A stretch of DNA of 64,000 nucleotides from Singulisphaera sp. GP187 (GCA_945862215.1 CAMAXY010000006.1:20173-84172), one strand, 5' to 3'. Positions 8,634 to 17,830 are shown, counted from the first letter of the stretch. The notes: generated by a model not told the origin, from the sequence alone. Made by a program: numbers and translations.

Positions 8634-8696
8634 CCCGACAGGTGTCGGGGTCGTATTCTCGGTTCATATCCAAAGACCCGAGAATGCGACCCGACC
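8634..8696 (+). promoter_or_regulatory. pheS leader: two competing hairpins
   Basis: A short hairpin CCCGAC/GTCGGG (8634-8639 with 8644-8649) is followed by a long one with 14-bp arms 8649-8662 and 8678-8691 (one G-U pair) and a 15-base loop. GTCGGG at 8644-8649 can pair instead with CCCGAC at 8690-8695, so the hairpins are partly exclusive. That is compatible with an attenuator or riboswitch-like leader for pheS, or with a mobile REP-like palindrome. No uridine tract follows and no Phe-rich leader peptide was found. Confidence 0.5.
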
Positions 8697-8777
8697 CTGC
8701 CGAGACAAACACGGGACAAAATCTCTACACTTCCACCCCGATGGCTTGCAATTCGACGCCTTTCATTTTGGCAACCG

Positions 8778-9770
8778 ATGATTGACAAAATCAATTCACT
8801 CCAGCTTCAAGGGGAGTCAGAACTTGTTGCTGCAAAATCACCAGCGCAAGTCGAACTTTGGAGAACAAAATACCTAGGAACGAACGGAGAATTGAAAGCG
8901 CTTATGTCTCTGCTCAAAGATGCGCCCCGCGATCAAAAACCAGAACTCGGAAAGCGACTCAACGAACTCAAGTTGCAATTCGAAGCCTCTTTCGAAAGTC
9001 AGAAGAATCTTCTTGGTTCTGCACCCAAAGGGCCTGTGATCGATGTCACCGAACCAGGTGTCACACTTGGCGAAGGTCGCCGGCACATTCTCTCCAGAAC
9101 GATTGATGAAATCATCGACGTCTTTGGACAAATGGGATTCGCCGTTGCGGATGGTCCAGAGGTAGAAGATGAATGGCATAATTTTACGGCGCTCAATATT
9201 CCAGAAGGTCATCCCGCGCGCGACGCTACGGATAATTTTTATATGGGTGAACAGTCTGGCGTGAAGCGACTGCTGCGAACGCAGACTTCTACTGTGCAAA
9301 TTCGTGCGATGGAAACGCAACCTCTTCCGTTGAAGGTGGTGGCGGTTGGTCGCGTCTATCGACCAGACACCCATGACGCGACTCACTTCTCGATGTTTCA
9401 CCAGATCGAAGGATTGTGCGTCGATCGCAATCTTTCCCTCGTCGATCTCAAGACCGCCCTACTGCAATTTGCGCACGCCTATTTCGGCAAAGATGCTGAA
9501 GTGCGAATGCGCCCAAGCTTTTTCCCATTCACCGAACCTTCTGCAGAAGTCGACATGAAAATGCACATCCGAGGTCAATGGCAATGGGTTGAAATCGGCG
9601 GATGTGGCATGGTCGATCCAAATGTCTTTGCCGCAGTTGGAATCGATCCTGAAGAATGGCGCGGCTATGCATTCGGTCTAGGAATCGAGCGAATTGCGAT
9701 GCGCCGCTATGGCATCAGCGATATCCGTTGGCTCTTCGAAAACGACGCAAGATTCCTCCGCCAGTTTTAG
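8778..9770 (+). CDS. pheS: Phenylalanyl-tRNA synthetase alpha subunit
   Basis: Catalytic subunit that charges tRNA-Phe. The ATG at 8778 gives MIDKINSLQLQGESEL, the usual coiled-coil N-terminus, and 330 residues, normal for PheS; an upstream in-frame extension to 8568 runs through the leader repeats and is not family-like. Class II synthetase motifs are seen: GFAVADGPEVEDEWHNF (motif 1), RVYRPDTHDATHFSMFHQIEG (motif 2) and AFGLGIERIAMRRYGISDIR (motif 3). pheT is not next to it: the next gene, rplQ, is convergent. A CGCCAG/CTGGCG hairpin (9759-9776) spans the stop codon. Confidence 0.95.
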   Translation: MIDKINSLQLQGESELVAAKSPAQVELWRTKYLGTNGELKALMSLLKDAPRDQKPELGKRLNELKLQFEASFESQKNLLGSAPKGPVIDVTEPGVTLGEGRRHILSRTIDEIIDVFGQMGFAVADGPEVEDEWHNFTALNIPEGHPARDATDNFYMGEQSGVKRLLRTQTSTVQIRAMETQPLPLKVVAVGRVYRPDTHDATHFSMFHQIEGLCVDRNLSLVDLKTALLQFAHAYFGKDAEVRMRPSFFPFTEPSAEVDMKMHIRGQWQWVEIGGCGMVDPNVFAAVGIDPEEWRGYAFGLGIERIAMRRYGISDIRWLFENDARFLRQF

Positions 9771-9824
9771 CTGGCGAAGGAATGAATTTGCGTTGTAAAG
9801 AACCCGGAATTCAGAAACCGAAAC

Positions 9825-10448
9825 TTATTCTGGCTTGTTCTCTGGCATGTTCTCTGGCTTGCTTTCAGCCTTCGTAGTTTCCTTACGAATCTTTGCTGCG
9901 AAAGCAGTTCGTTTATCCGCAGTCGTTCGACGAACTGAACTTCCACCTGAAACTTGCGATCCACCTTCACGGCCAACGAGTTGAAGCACGACCAAATTTG
10001 TCGCATCTCCGATTCGGCGTCGATCCAGCTTGACGATGCGTGTGTAACCACCTGGTCGATCCGTAAAGAGCGGCGCAACTCGGGTCATCAAATGATGAAC
10101 CAAGCGCGGCGACTTTCGAAGTTCGCCATAGCGGTTGAACTCAATCTCGCTCGCTGCTGGGAGAGCCCAGTATGCGCTCGTCTTGCGTTCTTCCTTGACA
10201 TTGGGATCAGCAATCCAAGCGAACACTGCACGGTCGGTCAATCTGCTGTGAAGCAAACGACGAGCCGCAAGCGTGCGATGTCGAGCGATTGTGATCAGGC
10301 GTTCCACGTACGGCTTGACGGCTTTCGCTTTAGTCAGAGTCGTGACGATTTCGCCATGCTCAAAAAGTCCTGCTGCCAAATTGCGCAGCAATGCTTTGCG
10401 ATGATCGCTTTCCAAACAAAGTTGTTTACCGGCTACACGATGTCTCAT
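9825..10448 (-). CDS. rplQ: Ribosomal protein bL17 with long C-terminal tail
   Basis: 50S subunit protein at the exit-tunnel side. The N-terminus MRHRVAGKQLCLESDHRKALLRNL and the segment ITTLTKAKAVKPYVERLITIARH are standard L17. At 207 residues it is much longer than the usual 120-130: an internal insertion of about 30 residues and a charged tail ending in repeated PENMPENKPE. Last gene of the alpha operon, 34 bases after rpoA. It converges on pheS across a 54-base gap. Confidence 0.95.
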   Translation of the reverse strand: MRHRVAGKQLCLESDHRKALLRNLAAGLFEHGEIVTTLTKAKAVKPYVERLITIARHRTLAARRLLHSRLTDRAVFAWIADPNVKEERKTSAYWALPAASEIEFNRYGELRKSPRLVHHLMTRVAPLFTDRPGGYTRIVKLDRRRIGDATNLVVLQLVGREGGSQVSGGSSVRRTTADKRTAFAAKIRKETTKAESKPENMPENKPE

Positions 10449-10482
10449 TTTTCAATACTCCTTCTAATTTCAGGCTTTCCAC

Positions 10483-11484
10483 TCAGGCTTTCAACGAAGA
10501 GCCTTCTGATACTTGCATACCGAGCGATAAACCGAGTTCTTGCAGACGACTCTCGATTTCAGTGAATGAAGTCCTACCGAAGGAACGGAGTTCCATCAGA
10601 TCGGCTTCGGTCTTTTGCACCAATTGTCCGACAGTAGTAATCCCCGCAGTTTGCAGGCAATTCGTGCCGCGCACACCAAGATTCAAATCCGCGATGGACA
10701 TGGAAAGTTTGCGATCCAGATCCGAATCAACTTCTTGATCGGACGAGAGTCCTTGATCAACCATTTCATCTCCGGCAGAATCAAACTGCACGAATGGATT
10801 GACATGCTTGCGAAGGATCTTGCCTGCTTCAACGACTGCCATCTCTGGAGTCACTGTGCCGTTGGTCCAAACATCAAGAACGAGGCGTTCGTAATTCATA
10901 CGCTGACCGACGCGCGTGTCTTCCACGCGATAACGAACGCGTAGAACTGGTGTGAAAATTGCGTCGACTGGAATTTCTCCAATGACCTGATCTTCTTCGG
11001 TGTTGTATTGCTCACTTGCAGGTTGATATCCACGACCTCGATTGACTGTGAGTTCGACTTCAAAACGAACCTTGTCATTCACTCTGCAAATGACATGATC
11101 TGGATTGAGAATGCGAACCGAAGCATCTGATTCAATGGACGCGCCAGTGACATCGCACGGGCCTTCCACTCGAATGTGCACTTTCTTGGTTTCATCGCCG
11201 TCCATCTCCACGATCAGTCCCTTGATATTGAGCAAGATGTCAGAGACATCCTGAACAACTCCTGGGATCGAAGAAAATTCATGGGTGATTCCTGCGATTG
11301 CCAACTTCGTAATCGCTGCACCTTCAATGCTTGAAAGCAGAATGCGACGAAGACTGTTGCCAATGGTGGTACCGAATCCGCGCTCAAAAGGCTCAGCGGA
11401 AAAACGGCCAAATGTCGTGGTCATACTGGTTTTATCAGCAGTCACACGACCCGGTAATTCAAGACCTCTCCATCGAATATGCAT
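10483..11484 (-). CDS. rpoA: RNA polymerase alpha subunit
   Basis: Assembly platform of RNA polymerase. 333 residues, with the N-terminal dimerisation domain (PFERGFGTTIGNSLRRILLSSIEGAAIT) and the C-terminal domain (SVR-like LGVRGTNCLQTAGITTVGQLVQKTEADLMELRSFGRTSFTEIESRLQELGLSLGM) that contacts UP elements and activators. GGAG nine bases before the ATG is the ribosome binding site. It is preceded by a 124-base structured gap where many bacteria carry rpsD. Confidence 0.97.
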   Translation of the reverse strand: MHIRWRGLELPGRVTADKTSMTTTFGRFSAEPFERGFGTTIGNSLRRILLSSIEGAAITKLAIAGITHEFSSIPGVVQDVSDILLNIKGLIVEMDGDETKKVHIRVEGPCDVTGASIESDASVRILNPDHVICRVNDKVRFEVELTVNRGRGYQPASEQYNTEEDQVIGEIPVDAIFTPVLRVRYRVEDTRVGQRMNYERLVLDVWTNGTVTPEMAVVEAGKILRKHVNPFVQFDSAGDEMVDQGLSSDQEVDSDLDRKLSMSIADLNLGVRGTNCLQTAGITTVGQLVQKTEADLMELRSFGRTSFTEIESRLQELGLSLGMQVSEGSSLKA

Positions 11485-11534
11485 GATTCAAATCTCCTAA
11501 TGCGGCAGTATCCAGTCCGAACAGAACGAGCCTA

Positions 11535-11590
11535 GCCCCGATCGGAACCGCAGAACCCTGCCGGGTTGCTCTGCGGCCCTGCTTTGGGGC
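11535..11590 (-). promoter_or_regulatory. Structured leader before rpoA
   Basis: The rpsK-rpoA gap contains a strong hairpin: CCGCAGA (11548-11554) with TCTGCGG (11570-11576), extended by ACCC/GGGT (11555-11558 with 11563-11566) around a TGCC loop. It is enclosed by GCCCC (11535-11539) and GGGGC (11586-11590). No T-tract follows on the - strand, so it is more likely an RNA structure, processing site or ribosomal-protein-binding site than a terminator. Confidence 0.5.
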
Positions 11591-11608
11591 AATAGGCGAA
11601 AGATGATG

Positions 11609-11983
11609 TTAGACGCGTCGCTTCTTTGGCGATCGGCATCCGTTGAAAGGAAGCGGTGTCTGATCTTCAATCGTCAGCACCTTCAGCCCGTTGGCTTGAA
11701 GAGCGGTGACAGCTGATTCTCGGCCGGGGCCAGCGCCACGGACCCGAACTTCGACCTCGCGCATGCCGATACGACGGGCCTTCCCCGCCGCTCGCTCGCT
11801 TGCACGACTCGCAGCAAATGGCGTGCTCTTGCGCGCGCCCTTAAATCCAACACTTCCAGCCGAGTCCCAGCAAATGGTCTCGCCGTTAGTGTCTGTAATT
11901 GTGACGATCGTGTTGTTGAACGAAGCGCTCACATTCACGATGCCCTTAATAACGTTCTTACGAATTTTTGGTTTCTTCGACAT
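11609..11983 (-). CDS. rpsK: Ribosomal protein uS11
   Basis: 30S platform protein. 124 residues, normal length. Conserved blocks: [45 protein letters not shown] and the C-terminal [18 protein letters not shown]. It follows rpsM by 27 bases in the alpha operon and is followed by the structured rpoA leader. Confidence 0.97.
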   Translation of the reverse strand: MSKKPKIRKNVIKGIVNVSASFNNTIVTITDTNGETICWDSAGSVGFKGARKSTPFAASRASERAAGKARRIGMREVEVRVRGAGPGRESAVTALQANGLKVLTIEDQTPLPFNGCRSPKKRRV

Positions 11984-12010
11984 AGTTTTTTCTCTGGTTG
12001 AATCTTTGGA

Positions 12011-12388
12011 TTAACCGTTTACGCCCTTCTTACCGGCGACGGTCTTCTTCTTACCCTTGCGAGTACGAGCATTGGTACGAGTGCGCTGTCCACGACATGG
12101 CAATGAACGACGATGTCGCTCTCCGCGATAAGCATGAATGTCCTTCAGTCGTTGAATGTCCTGTGCAACTTGACGTCGCAGAGCACCTTCAACGATGTAA
12201 CCATCATCGATCTCCTTGGAGATTGCTGCAAGTTCCTGATCGCCAAGCGTGTGCGTTCGGCGATTGGGATCAATGCCAGTCTTTTCCAAGATCTTCTCGG
12301 CGCCCTTTGGGCCGATACCGTGGATGTACTGGAGTGAAAAGAGGATTTTCTTTTTGTCTGGAATGTCGATACCGGCAATACGTGGCAT
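12011..12388 (-). CDS. rpsM: Ribosomal protein uS13
   Basis: 30S head protein contacting P-site tRNA. 125 residues. [26 protein letters not shown] at the N-terminus and the basic [22 protein letters not shown] tail are characteristic. First gene of the alpha block, 65 bases after rpmJ. Confidence 0.97.
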   Translation of the reverse strand: MPRIAGIDIPDKKKILFSLQYIHGIGPKGAEKILEKTGIDPNRRTHTLGDQELAAISKEIDDGYIVEGALRRQVAQDIQRLKDIHAYRGERHRRSLPCRGQRTRTNARTRKGKKKTVAGKKGVNG

Positions 12389-12453
12389 AGTTTTCTCCGA
12401 TGTGGGTTCAGTTTTGATTCAGCTTTGGATTAACCTTTGGATTATCCTCTGAA

Positions 12454-12570
12454 TTAACCTTGTCGCTGCTTCAGTCTTGGGTTTTTCTTGTTAATGACAA
12501 AGCGCTTGCCCTTTCGGACAACAATCTGGCAATCGAGTGTTCTGCGCTTGATACTGCTTCTAACCTTCAT
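12454..12570 (-). CDS. rpmJ: Ribosomal protein bL36, zinc-ligand-poor form
   Basis: A 38-residue gene found by reading between infA and rpsM. The product begins [20 protein letters not shown] and ends NPRLKQRQG, a full-length bL36. The zinc site of the common form (Cys11, Cys14, Cys27, His33) is reduced to Cys14; the others are Thr, Asn and Leu. The operon position infA-rpmJ-rpsM is the standard one. It is likely a zinc-independent (C-minus) version. Confidence 0.95.
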   Translation of the reverse strand: MKVRSSIKRRTLDCQIVVRKGKRFVINKKNPRLKQRQG

Positions 12571-12654
12571 AAGTGACTCCGTAAATATTGATGAATCTTT
12601 GTTTGAGTTGGGGGTGAAAATTTACTGTTGTTCTTGTTTTGTTCTAGTTTCGTC

Positions 12655-12870
12655 TTACTGCCTGAAAGTGATTCTGCCCTTGGTCATGTCGTATGGGCTC
12701 ATTTCAATCGTGACTCGATCGCCTGGAAGAATTCTGATGAAGAACTTTCTCATCTTGCCGCTGACATAGGCCAGGATTTCGTGGCCATTCTGAAGTTTGA
12801 CTCGAAACATCGCATCAGGCAATGCTTCCGTGACTTCGGCTTCGAGGGTGATCTTTTCTTCTTTCGCCAT
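12655..12870 (-). CDS. infA: Translation initiation factor IF-1
   Basis: A 71-residue OB-fold protein that binds the 30S A site during initiation. [42 protein letters not shown] and [21 protein letters not shown] are diagnostic. The ATG directly abuts the map stop codon, and rpmJ follows 84 bases later. Confidence 0.97.
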   Translation of the reverse strand: MAKEEKITLEAEVTEALPDAMFRVKLQNGHEILAYVSGKMRKFFIRILPGDRVTIEMSPYDMTKGRITFRQ

Positions 12871-13920
12871 TTATAGTTTTGAACTCCTATTGATAGAGCA
12901 ACATGCTCCGTCAAACATTTCATCAAGCATTTCGCAACCACTTCGAGTGATGACCACGGTGCGCTCAACAGAGCAACCTGCGGCACCACTTTCAGTTCGC
13001 ATTGTCCAACCGTCGGAGCAAGCAACAAGCCGGCATCCGATGGCAAATCCGTCGGCATCAACCGAGCGAATTCCATCTGGACGAGAAACAACTGTTGGCT
13101 CGACCGACAACACCATGTCTGGCAAGAGCGTGAAATCTCCGCGCTCGATGAAACCGGCTTCGATTCCGCACGGCGCGATCGGCGCTTCGTGCAGAGCGCG
13201 ACCAATTCCATGACCTGCGTAGCCAGTGACGAGCCCAAGGCTTCGAGCTTCGGCTACATCTTGCATTTTCTTTGCGATTTGTGACCAACGAACTCCTGGA
13301 GCCATTGTTGCCAAGGCGACTTCGAGCATTTCGTGGCATCCGCTGACCATCGCATGAGATCGGCTCGTTCCACGCCCGATGACGACGCAGTCAGCAACAT
13401 CAGCGCACCATCCACCCAATCGAACAGCGACATCGACAGTGACAACATCACCATCACAGAGCGGTTCATCCGATGGAACAGCGTGAATCAAACGATCATT
13501 CACTGCGATGCAGCAAGACGCGGGGAATGCGGCATGACCAGCATGACTAGCATGACCAGCCACTCGTGAGTCGATCGTCAGATTCTGAACCAAACTTTCC
13601 GCTCGTTCTGCAGCGATAATTCCAGATGCAATCGATGCCAACGAAGCTGGCGTTGCTCCGATGACCGCACATCGAAGAGCCGCATCGACTGCAGCGCGAG
13701 CGACAATCGCTGCAGCTTGAATCGCTTCGATTTCAACAGCAGTTCGAAGTTCGACTTGACGTCCTCCGCCAACTTGCGGTCCATTGCTTGCGTGACTTCG
13801 TCGAGCAACAGTCGATTCACCCAATCGCACAGTCGCAACAACTCCACCACGCCGTGCATCGACGTCGGTGAGAACTTCGCTTGAAGTTGCTCGGCTTGAA
13901 GTTGTTCGGATCGTGACCAT
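12871..13920 (-). CDS. map: Methionine aminopeptidase (type I) with N-terminal extension
   Basis: Removes initiator methionine. All five metal ligands are visible: Asp in VTVDVAV, Asp in CADVAD, His in GHGIGRALHEAP, Glu in LSVEPTV and Glu in CSVERTV; the substrate-site His is in NDRLIHAVPS. At 349 residues it exceeds the ~255 of the minimal enzyme. The first ~60 residues (Ser/Thr/Arg-rich) and a Cys-containing tail are extra and not family-like, so a later start is possible; the next clear family block begins near LRTAVEIEAIQAAA. Placed between secY and infA; adk, often found here, is absent. Confidence 0.92.
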   Translation of the reverse strand: MVTIRTTSSRATSSEVLTDVDARRGGVVATVRLGESTVARRSHASNGPQVGGGRQVELRTAVEIEAIQAAAIVARAAVDAALRCAVIGATPASLASIASGIIAAERAESLVQNLTIDSRVAGHASHAGHAAFPASCCIAVNDRLIHAVPSDEPLCDGDVVTVDVAVRLGGWCADVADCVVIGRGTSRSHAMVSGCHEMLEVALATMAPGVRWSQIAKKMQDVAEARSLGLVTGYAGHGIGRALHEAPIAPCGIEAGFIERGDFTLLPDMVLSVEPTVVSRPDGIRSVDADGFAIGCRLVACSDGWTMRTESGAAGCSVERTVVITRSGCEMLDEMFDGACCSINRSSKL

Positions 13921-13927
13921 TTCTGAA

Positions 13928-15340
13928 TTAACCTCTTGCCGATCGAATGCGTGGACCAGAGTCGTTTGTTCCTGTTGTGAGGAACCCTGAATAGTTTCGC
14001 ATCAACAAGTTTGCTTCGATGCGCTGAACAAGATCCAATGCAACGCTGACCACGATGAGCAGGCCGGTTCCGCCAAGAAACTGCGCGACAAAGAATGGAA
14101 TTCCAAGTTGTTCGCTGACGATCGTTGGGATGATTGCGATGAGTGCCAGAGCACCAGCTCCGACATACGTGATCCGTGAAATGACGGTTTCCAAATATTC
14201 TGCAGTGCGTGGTCCAGGTCGTAGACCAGGGATGAAAGACCCGTGTTCGCGAAGTTGTTTGGACATGTCAGTTGGAGACAACTGAACAGTCGTCCAAAAG
14301 TATGAGAAGAAATAGATCAAAAGAATCTCAATCACTACATATGGATATGACCCGATTTGCAAATTCTGTGCGATGAAACTTGTGATGCTGGACCAAGTTG
14401 ATGATGCATCCGCTGCTGCAGCGCGTGACGCAAGCCATGCGCAACCCGATGCTGGGAACATCATCAGCGTGCTTGAAAAGATGATCGGCATCACACCAGC
14501 GTGGTTGATTCGAAGAGGCAAGTAATGACGTTGACCACCAAACACTTTGCGGCCACGCGTGTGCTTTGCTTGCTGAATTGGAATTCGGCGCTGTGCCACA
14601 GTGATAATGATCGCGCCGCCAACGACGAATAGGAAGCCTGCGAGCAGAATGAGCAAGCCAACAACGCCGATCTTTGCATCGCCGCCTTGAAGACTTGCAT
14701 CGAAATTCTTAACGATCCAAGTTGCAGCACTTGGCATTCGTGACAGAATCCCCGCGGTCAGAATGATCGAAACACCGTTGCCGATTCCATACTTGTCAAC
14801 TTGTTCGCCCAACCACATAAGGAAGAGACTTCCTGCTGTGAGTGCAGAGATTCCAGAGACATAAAAGATGACCAAGCCGCCACCGAGTTGGAATTGAGGT
14901 TGAACCAAATTCTGAGTTCGAAGGAATCCCAACCACATCAGACCTTGCAACAAACAGAGTCCGACGGTTGCGTAACGCGTCCACTCCATGATCTTCTGTT
15001 GTCCAGACATTCCGTCTTTCTTGAGTTCTTGCAGCGATGGAACGACCGCCTGTAACAACTGAAAGATAATGCTCGCCGTGATGTACGGCATAATTCCCAA
15101 TCCGAAGATCGTCGACTGCTGCAAAGAGCCGCCAGAGAAGATCGATGCGTATTCAAGCAATCGACCGAATCCAGTCTGATCGACTGATGCACGGGATGCC
15201 GCCTTGGCAAGTTCAGTTTGATCGACTCCCAAAAGCGGAATCCAAAAACCAATTCGATAAATGACCAACACGCCCAAAGTGAAAAATACTTTGTTGCGAA
15301 GGTCGCGAATTCGGAAGATGTTTGCAAATGCTTGGAGCAT
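13928..15340 (-). CDS. secY: Protein translocase subunit SecY
   Basis: Channel-forming subunit of the Sec translocon in the cytoplasmic membrane. 470 residues with ten hydrophobic segments expected for SecY. FGLGIMPYITASIIFQLL (TM2 region), the cytoplasmic loop RRIPIQQAKHTRGRK, the LRINHAGVMPIIF segment and the loop LREHGSFIPGLRPGPRTAEYL are diagnostic. It lies between rplO and map with an eight-base gap to map. Confidence 0.96.
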   Translation of the reverse strand: MLQAFANIFRIRDLRNKVFFTLGVLVIYRIGFWIPLLGVDQTELAKAASRASVDQTGFGRLLEYASIFSGGSLQQSTIFGLGIMPYITASIIFQLLQAVVPSLQELKKDGMSGQQKIMEWTRYATVGLCLLQGLMWLGFLRTQNLVQPQFQLGGGLVIFYVSGISALTAGSLFLMWLGEQVDKYGIGNGVSIILTAGILSRMPSAATWIVKNFDASLQGGDAKIGVVGLLILLAGFLFVVGGAIIITVAQRRIPIQQAKHTRGRKVFGGQRHYLPLRINHAGVMPIIFSSTLMMFPASGCAWLASRAAAADASSTWSSITSFIAQNLQIGSYPYVVIEILLIYFFSYFWTTVQLSPTDMSKQLREHGSFIPGLRPGPRTAEYLETVISRITYVGAGALALIAIIPTIVSEQLGIPFFVAQFLGGTGLLIVVSVALDLVQRIEANLLMRNYSGFLTTGTNDSGPRIRSARG

Positions 15341-15380
15341 ATTTTTGAGCGATCAGTCCTTGTATTAATTTTTGTCTTAA

Positions 15381-16025
15381 TTAACTCTTGTCTTCGGTCT
15401 TGTCTTGCTTCTTCGCTGGCTTGTCTTTCTTCTCTTGCTTCTTTTCTGCTTTGGCTTCTGCCTGAACCGCAGGTTCTGCAACTTCCTTTGCCTTTGGAGC
15501 ACGCTTGGCAGCATTTGCCTTCTTCGTGGCTTCTGCTTCTGCTTCTGCATCTGCTTTGGCAGCAGCCTTTGCGGCATAAGGGGTCAAGACAACAGTTCCG
15601 CCAGCAGCTTCAATCTTGGACTTTGCTTGTCCAGAGAATCGATCAGCTGTGACATTCAATTTGACTGCGAGATCTCCGTTACCCAAGATCTTCAGAGGAA
15701 GCTTGGTGTCACGAATCAGTCCAACCGAGGCAAGCGCATTGCCATCAACAACTGTTCCTGCTGTGAAATGCTTTGCAAGATCAGCAACATTGACGACGTG
15801 GTAATCAACTCGGAAATCTGAATTGGAAAATCCGCGCTTTGGAAATCGTCGAAGCAGCGGAGTCGATCCACCCTGATAACCAGGACGACTTGTCCAACCT
15901 GCACGACTCTTCGCACCGTTGTGACCGCGACCGCTTGTGCCGCCCTTGCCACTACCTTCACCGCGACCAACGCGCATACGAAGTTTGTCTTTTCCAACCA
16001 CCTTTGTGACATCATGGATCATCAT
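15381..16025 (-). CDS. rplO: Ribosomal protein uL15 with Lys/Ala/Glu-rich tail
   Basis: 50S protein. The N-terminal glycine-rich GRGEGSGKGGTSGRGHNGAKSR and PLLRRFPKRGFSN are typical. The family core ends near residue 150 (SGQAKSKIEAAGGTVVL); a further ~60 residues are Lys/Ala/Glu repeats ending in KKDKPAKKQDKTEDKS. Total 214 residues against about 145 usually. The second codon is also ATG, so the start may be one codon later. Confidence 0.95.
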   Translation of the reverse strand: MMIHDVTKVVGKDKLRMRVGRGEGSGKGGTSGRGHNGAKSRAGWTSRPGYQGGSTPLLRRFPKRGFSNSDFRVDYHVVNVADLAKHFTAGTVVDGNALASVGLIRDTKLPLKILGNGDLAVKLNVTADRFSGQAKSKIEAAGGTVVLTPYAAKAAAKADAEAEAEATKKANAAKRAPKAKEVAEPAVQAEAKAEKKQEKKDKPAKKQDKTEDKS

Positions 16026-16058
16026 GGCTTTATTTCCTCATCTAAAATGAACTGCGAA

Positions 16059-16847
16059 TCAAGACTGAACCGGGGGTGTAATACTCTCTGGTGCTGAAGC
16101 CGGGGCTGAAGCCGGCGCTGAATCTGAAGCCGGCGCTGCGCCGCCGTCGGTACGCGGACGTCCACCACTTGGTCGACCTCCGCCACCTCCGCCGCCACCA
16201 CCACCACCGAAGCGATTGCCTCCGCCACCACCACCGCCGCCGCCGCCACCACCGCGTCGACGTTCATCGCCGACGGTGTTGACTGGAGCTGCTGCGCGTT
16301 CACCCGAACGCTGTGATGGCATTGCTGCTACACCGCGAGCAATTGCATCTTCGACTGTTGTTGTTCCAAGGGTCACGCCGCGAAGTTTCTCAACTTGCTC
16401 GCGCGTTCGGAGCATGTCGAGTGCAGCGAATGTTGCCTTGACTAAATTCTTTGCGTTCGTAGATCCATAGGCTTTCGTCAAGCAATCTTGAACGCCGAGC
16501 ATGTCAAGAACCGCACGAACAGAAGCACCTGCAATGACGCCTGTACCAGGACTTGCTGGAACCAAACGAACCGTCGATGCGCCGAAACGACCTTCGACGG
16601 AATGCGGCAGAGTGCGACCCTGCATTGGATAAGCCTTTAATTTACGACGACCTTCACGCGTGGCCTTCTCAACACTCGTTGGAACTTGATTGCTCTTTGC
16701 ATATCCAACCGCAACCTTGCCGTGTCGATCACCGACCACGACGAGTGCGCCGAAGCTGAATCGTCGACCACCTGCCACAGTGGATGATGTTCGGAACACC
16801 TTCACTGTTGTTGCGTCTACGCCACTGTCATCAAAGTTATCGTTCAT
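16059..16847 (-). CDS. rpsE: Ribosomal protein uS5 with poly-glycine tail
   Basis: 30S decoding-fidelity protein. The core is standard (TVAGGRRFSFGALVVVGD, GKVAVGYAKSNQVPTSVEKA, VEGRFGASTVRLVPASPGTGVIAG), ending near residue 165. The C-terminal ~95 residues are extra: two runs of ten or more glycines in an RGG-like context, then a repeated Ala-Pro-Ala-Ser stretch. Total 262 residues against about 165. rpmD, which normally follows rpsE, is absent: only 33 bases separate it from rplO. Confidence 0.95.
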   Translation of the reverse strand: MNDNFDDSGVDATTVKVFRTSSTVAGGRRFSFGALVVVGDRHGKVAVGYAKSNQVPTSVEKATREGRRKLKAYPMQGRTLPHSVEGRFGASTVRLVPASPGTGVIAGASVRAVLDMLGVQDCLTKAYGSTNAKNLVKATFAALDMLRTREQVEKLRGVTLGTTTVEDAIARGVAAMPSQRSGERAAAPVNTVGDERRRGGGGGGGGGGGGNRFGGGGGGGGGGGRPSGGRPRTDGGAAPASDSAPASAPASAPESITPPVQS

Positions 16848-16883
16848 ATTTGTTCTCTGAATCTTTCAATAAAAAGCATTAAT

Positions 16884-17246
16884 TTAGAATTGGAGTCCTG
16901 CTGCGCGCGCTGCTTCGGCCAACGCCTTGACTCGTCCGTGATAGAGGTATCCACCTCGATCGAAAACCACTTGGCCAACGCCGGCCTTGATCGCGCGTTC
17001 GGCGACTGCACGGCCGACGGCGGTTGCCGCGTCCGAGTTGCCACCGACTTTGCCTGCAAATTCCTTGTCCTTCGATGATGCAGCAGCGAGCGTGCGCCCA
17101 GCCAAATCGTCGATGATCTGAACATAGATGTGGCGAGGTGATCGAAAGACCGCCAAGCGTGGTCGCATTGGAGTTCCACGAAGGGTCTTGCGAAGTCCCT
17201 TGCGTCGTCGGCTGCGTCGAGTTCGTTTTTGTGTGCAAATATCCAT
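16884..17246 (-). CDS. rplR: Ribosomal protein uL18
   Basis: 5S rRNA-binding 50S protein. 120 residues, with [31 protein letters not shown] and the C-terminal [28 protein letters not shown] characteristic of L18. Between rplF (20-base gap) and rpsE (36-base gap) in the spc block. Confidence 0.96.
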   Translation of the reverse strand: MDICTQKRTRRSRRRKGLRKTLRGTPMRPRLAVFRSPRHIYVQIIDDLAGRTLAAASSKDKEFAGKVGGNSDAATAVGRAVAERAIKAGVGQVVFDRGGYLYHGRVKALAEAARAAGLQF

Positions 17247-17266
17247 TGGAATTCCTTTCGAGCGCC

Positions 17267-17830
17267 TTAGGCGCCGAATGCCTTGCCCTTCTTCCGTTGA
17301 ATGACTTCATCGGAATACTTGATGCCTTTACCGTTATATGGTTCTGGCTTTCGTTGACTGCGAATCAAACTTGCGAACGCTCCAACCTTCTGTGCGTCGA
17401 CGCCAGAGAGATTGATGATTGTGTTGTTGTCGATCGTGCATGCGACACCTTCTGGAAGCATCAATTCGATCGGATTGCAATATCCCACGGAGAGAATCAA
17501 TTTCTTGCCTTGGAGTTTGGAAGTCCATCCCACGCCGACCACTTCAAGCTTGCGGGTGAATCCTTCTGACACGCCCTTGACCATCTTGTTGATCACTGCG
17601 CGAGTTGTTCCCCAATATGCACGACGATTTCCTTCTTCCATGCGTGAAACATCATCAACGGTGCAAGAAATGGTCTTGGTCTTGTCGTCATATGCAACGA
17701 CCATCTCTGGTCGGTAGGTGAAAGAGTTATTCCCTTTCGGACCCTGAATGCTGACAGTCTTCGTCGCAGCATTGACTGTGATTTTCACAGTGGCTGGGAC
17801 GGGAATGAGTTGTTTTCCGATTCGGCTCAT
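17267..17830 (-). CDS. rplF: Ribosomal protein uL6
   Basis: 50S protein near the GTPase centre. The ATG at 17830 gives [17 protein letters not shown], the family N-terminus, and 187 residues; an upstream in-frame extension to 17905 adds 25 non-family residues and runs almost to the rpsH stop. The C-terminal domain has the expected [26 protein letters not shown]. Confidence 0.96.
   Translation of the reverse strand: MSRIGKQLIPVPATVKITVNAATKTVSIQGPKGNNSFTYRPEMVVAYDDKTKTISCTVDDVSRMEEGNRRAYWGTTRAVINKMVKGVSEGFTRKLEVVGVGWTSKLQGKKLILSVGYCNPIELMLPEGVACTIDNNTIINLSGVDAQKVGAFASLIRSQRKPEPYNGKGIKYSDEVIQRKKGKAFGA

Noticed and set aside
8405..8785. A 126-codon + strand frame before pheS
   Set aside because: It is built from the G-rich 13-base repeats (repeated Gly-Asp/Trp-Gly patterns), overlaps both neighbours and has no family resemblance.
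9759..9776. Terminator between pheS and rplQ
   Set aside because: The CGCCAG/CTGGCG hairpin overlaps the pheS stop codon but has only six base pairs and no T-tract on either strand, so it was not listed as a feature.
16200..16260. CRISPR or microsatellite array in the G/C triplet run
   Set aside because: The run of CCACCG-type triplets encodes the poly-glycine tail of uS5; there are no spacers or regular repeats.
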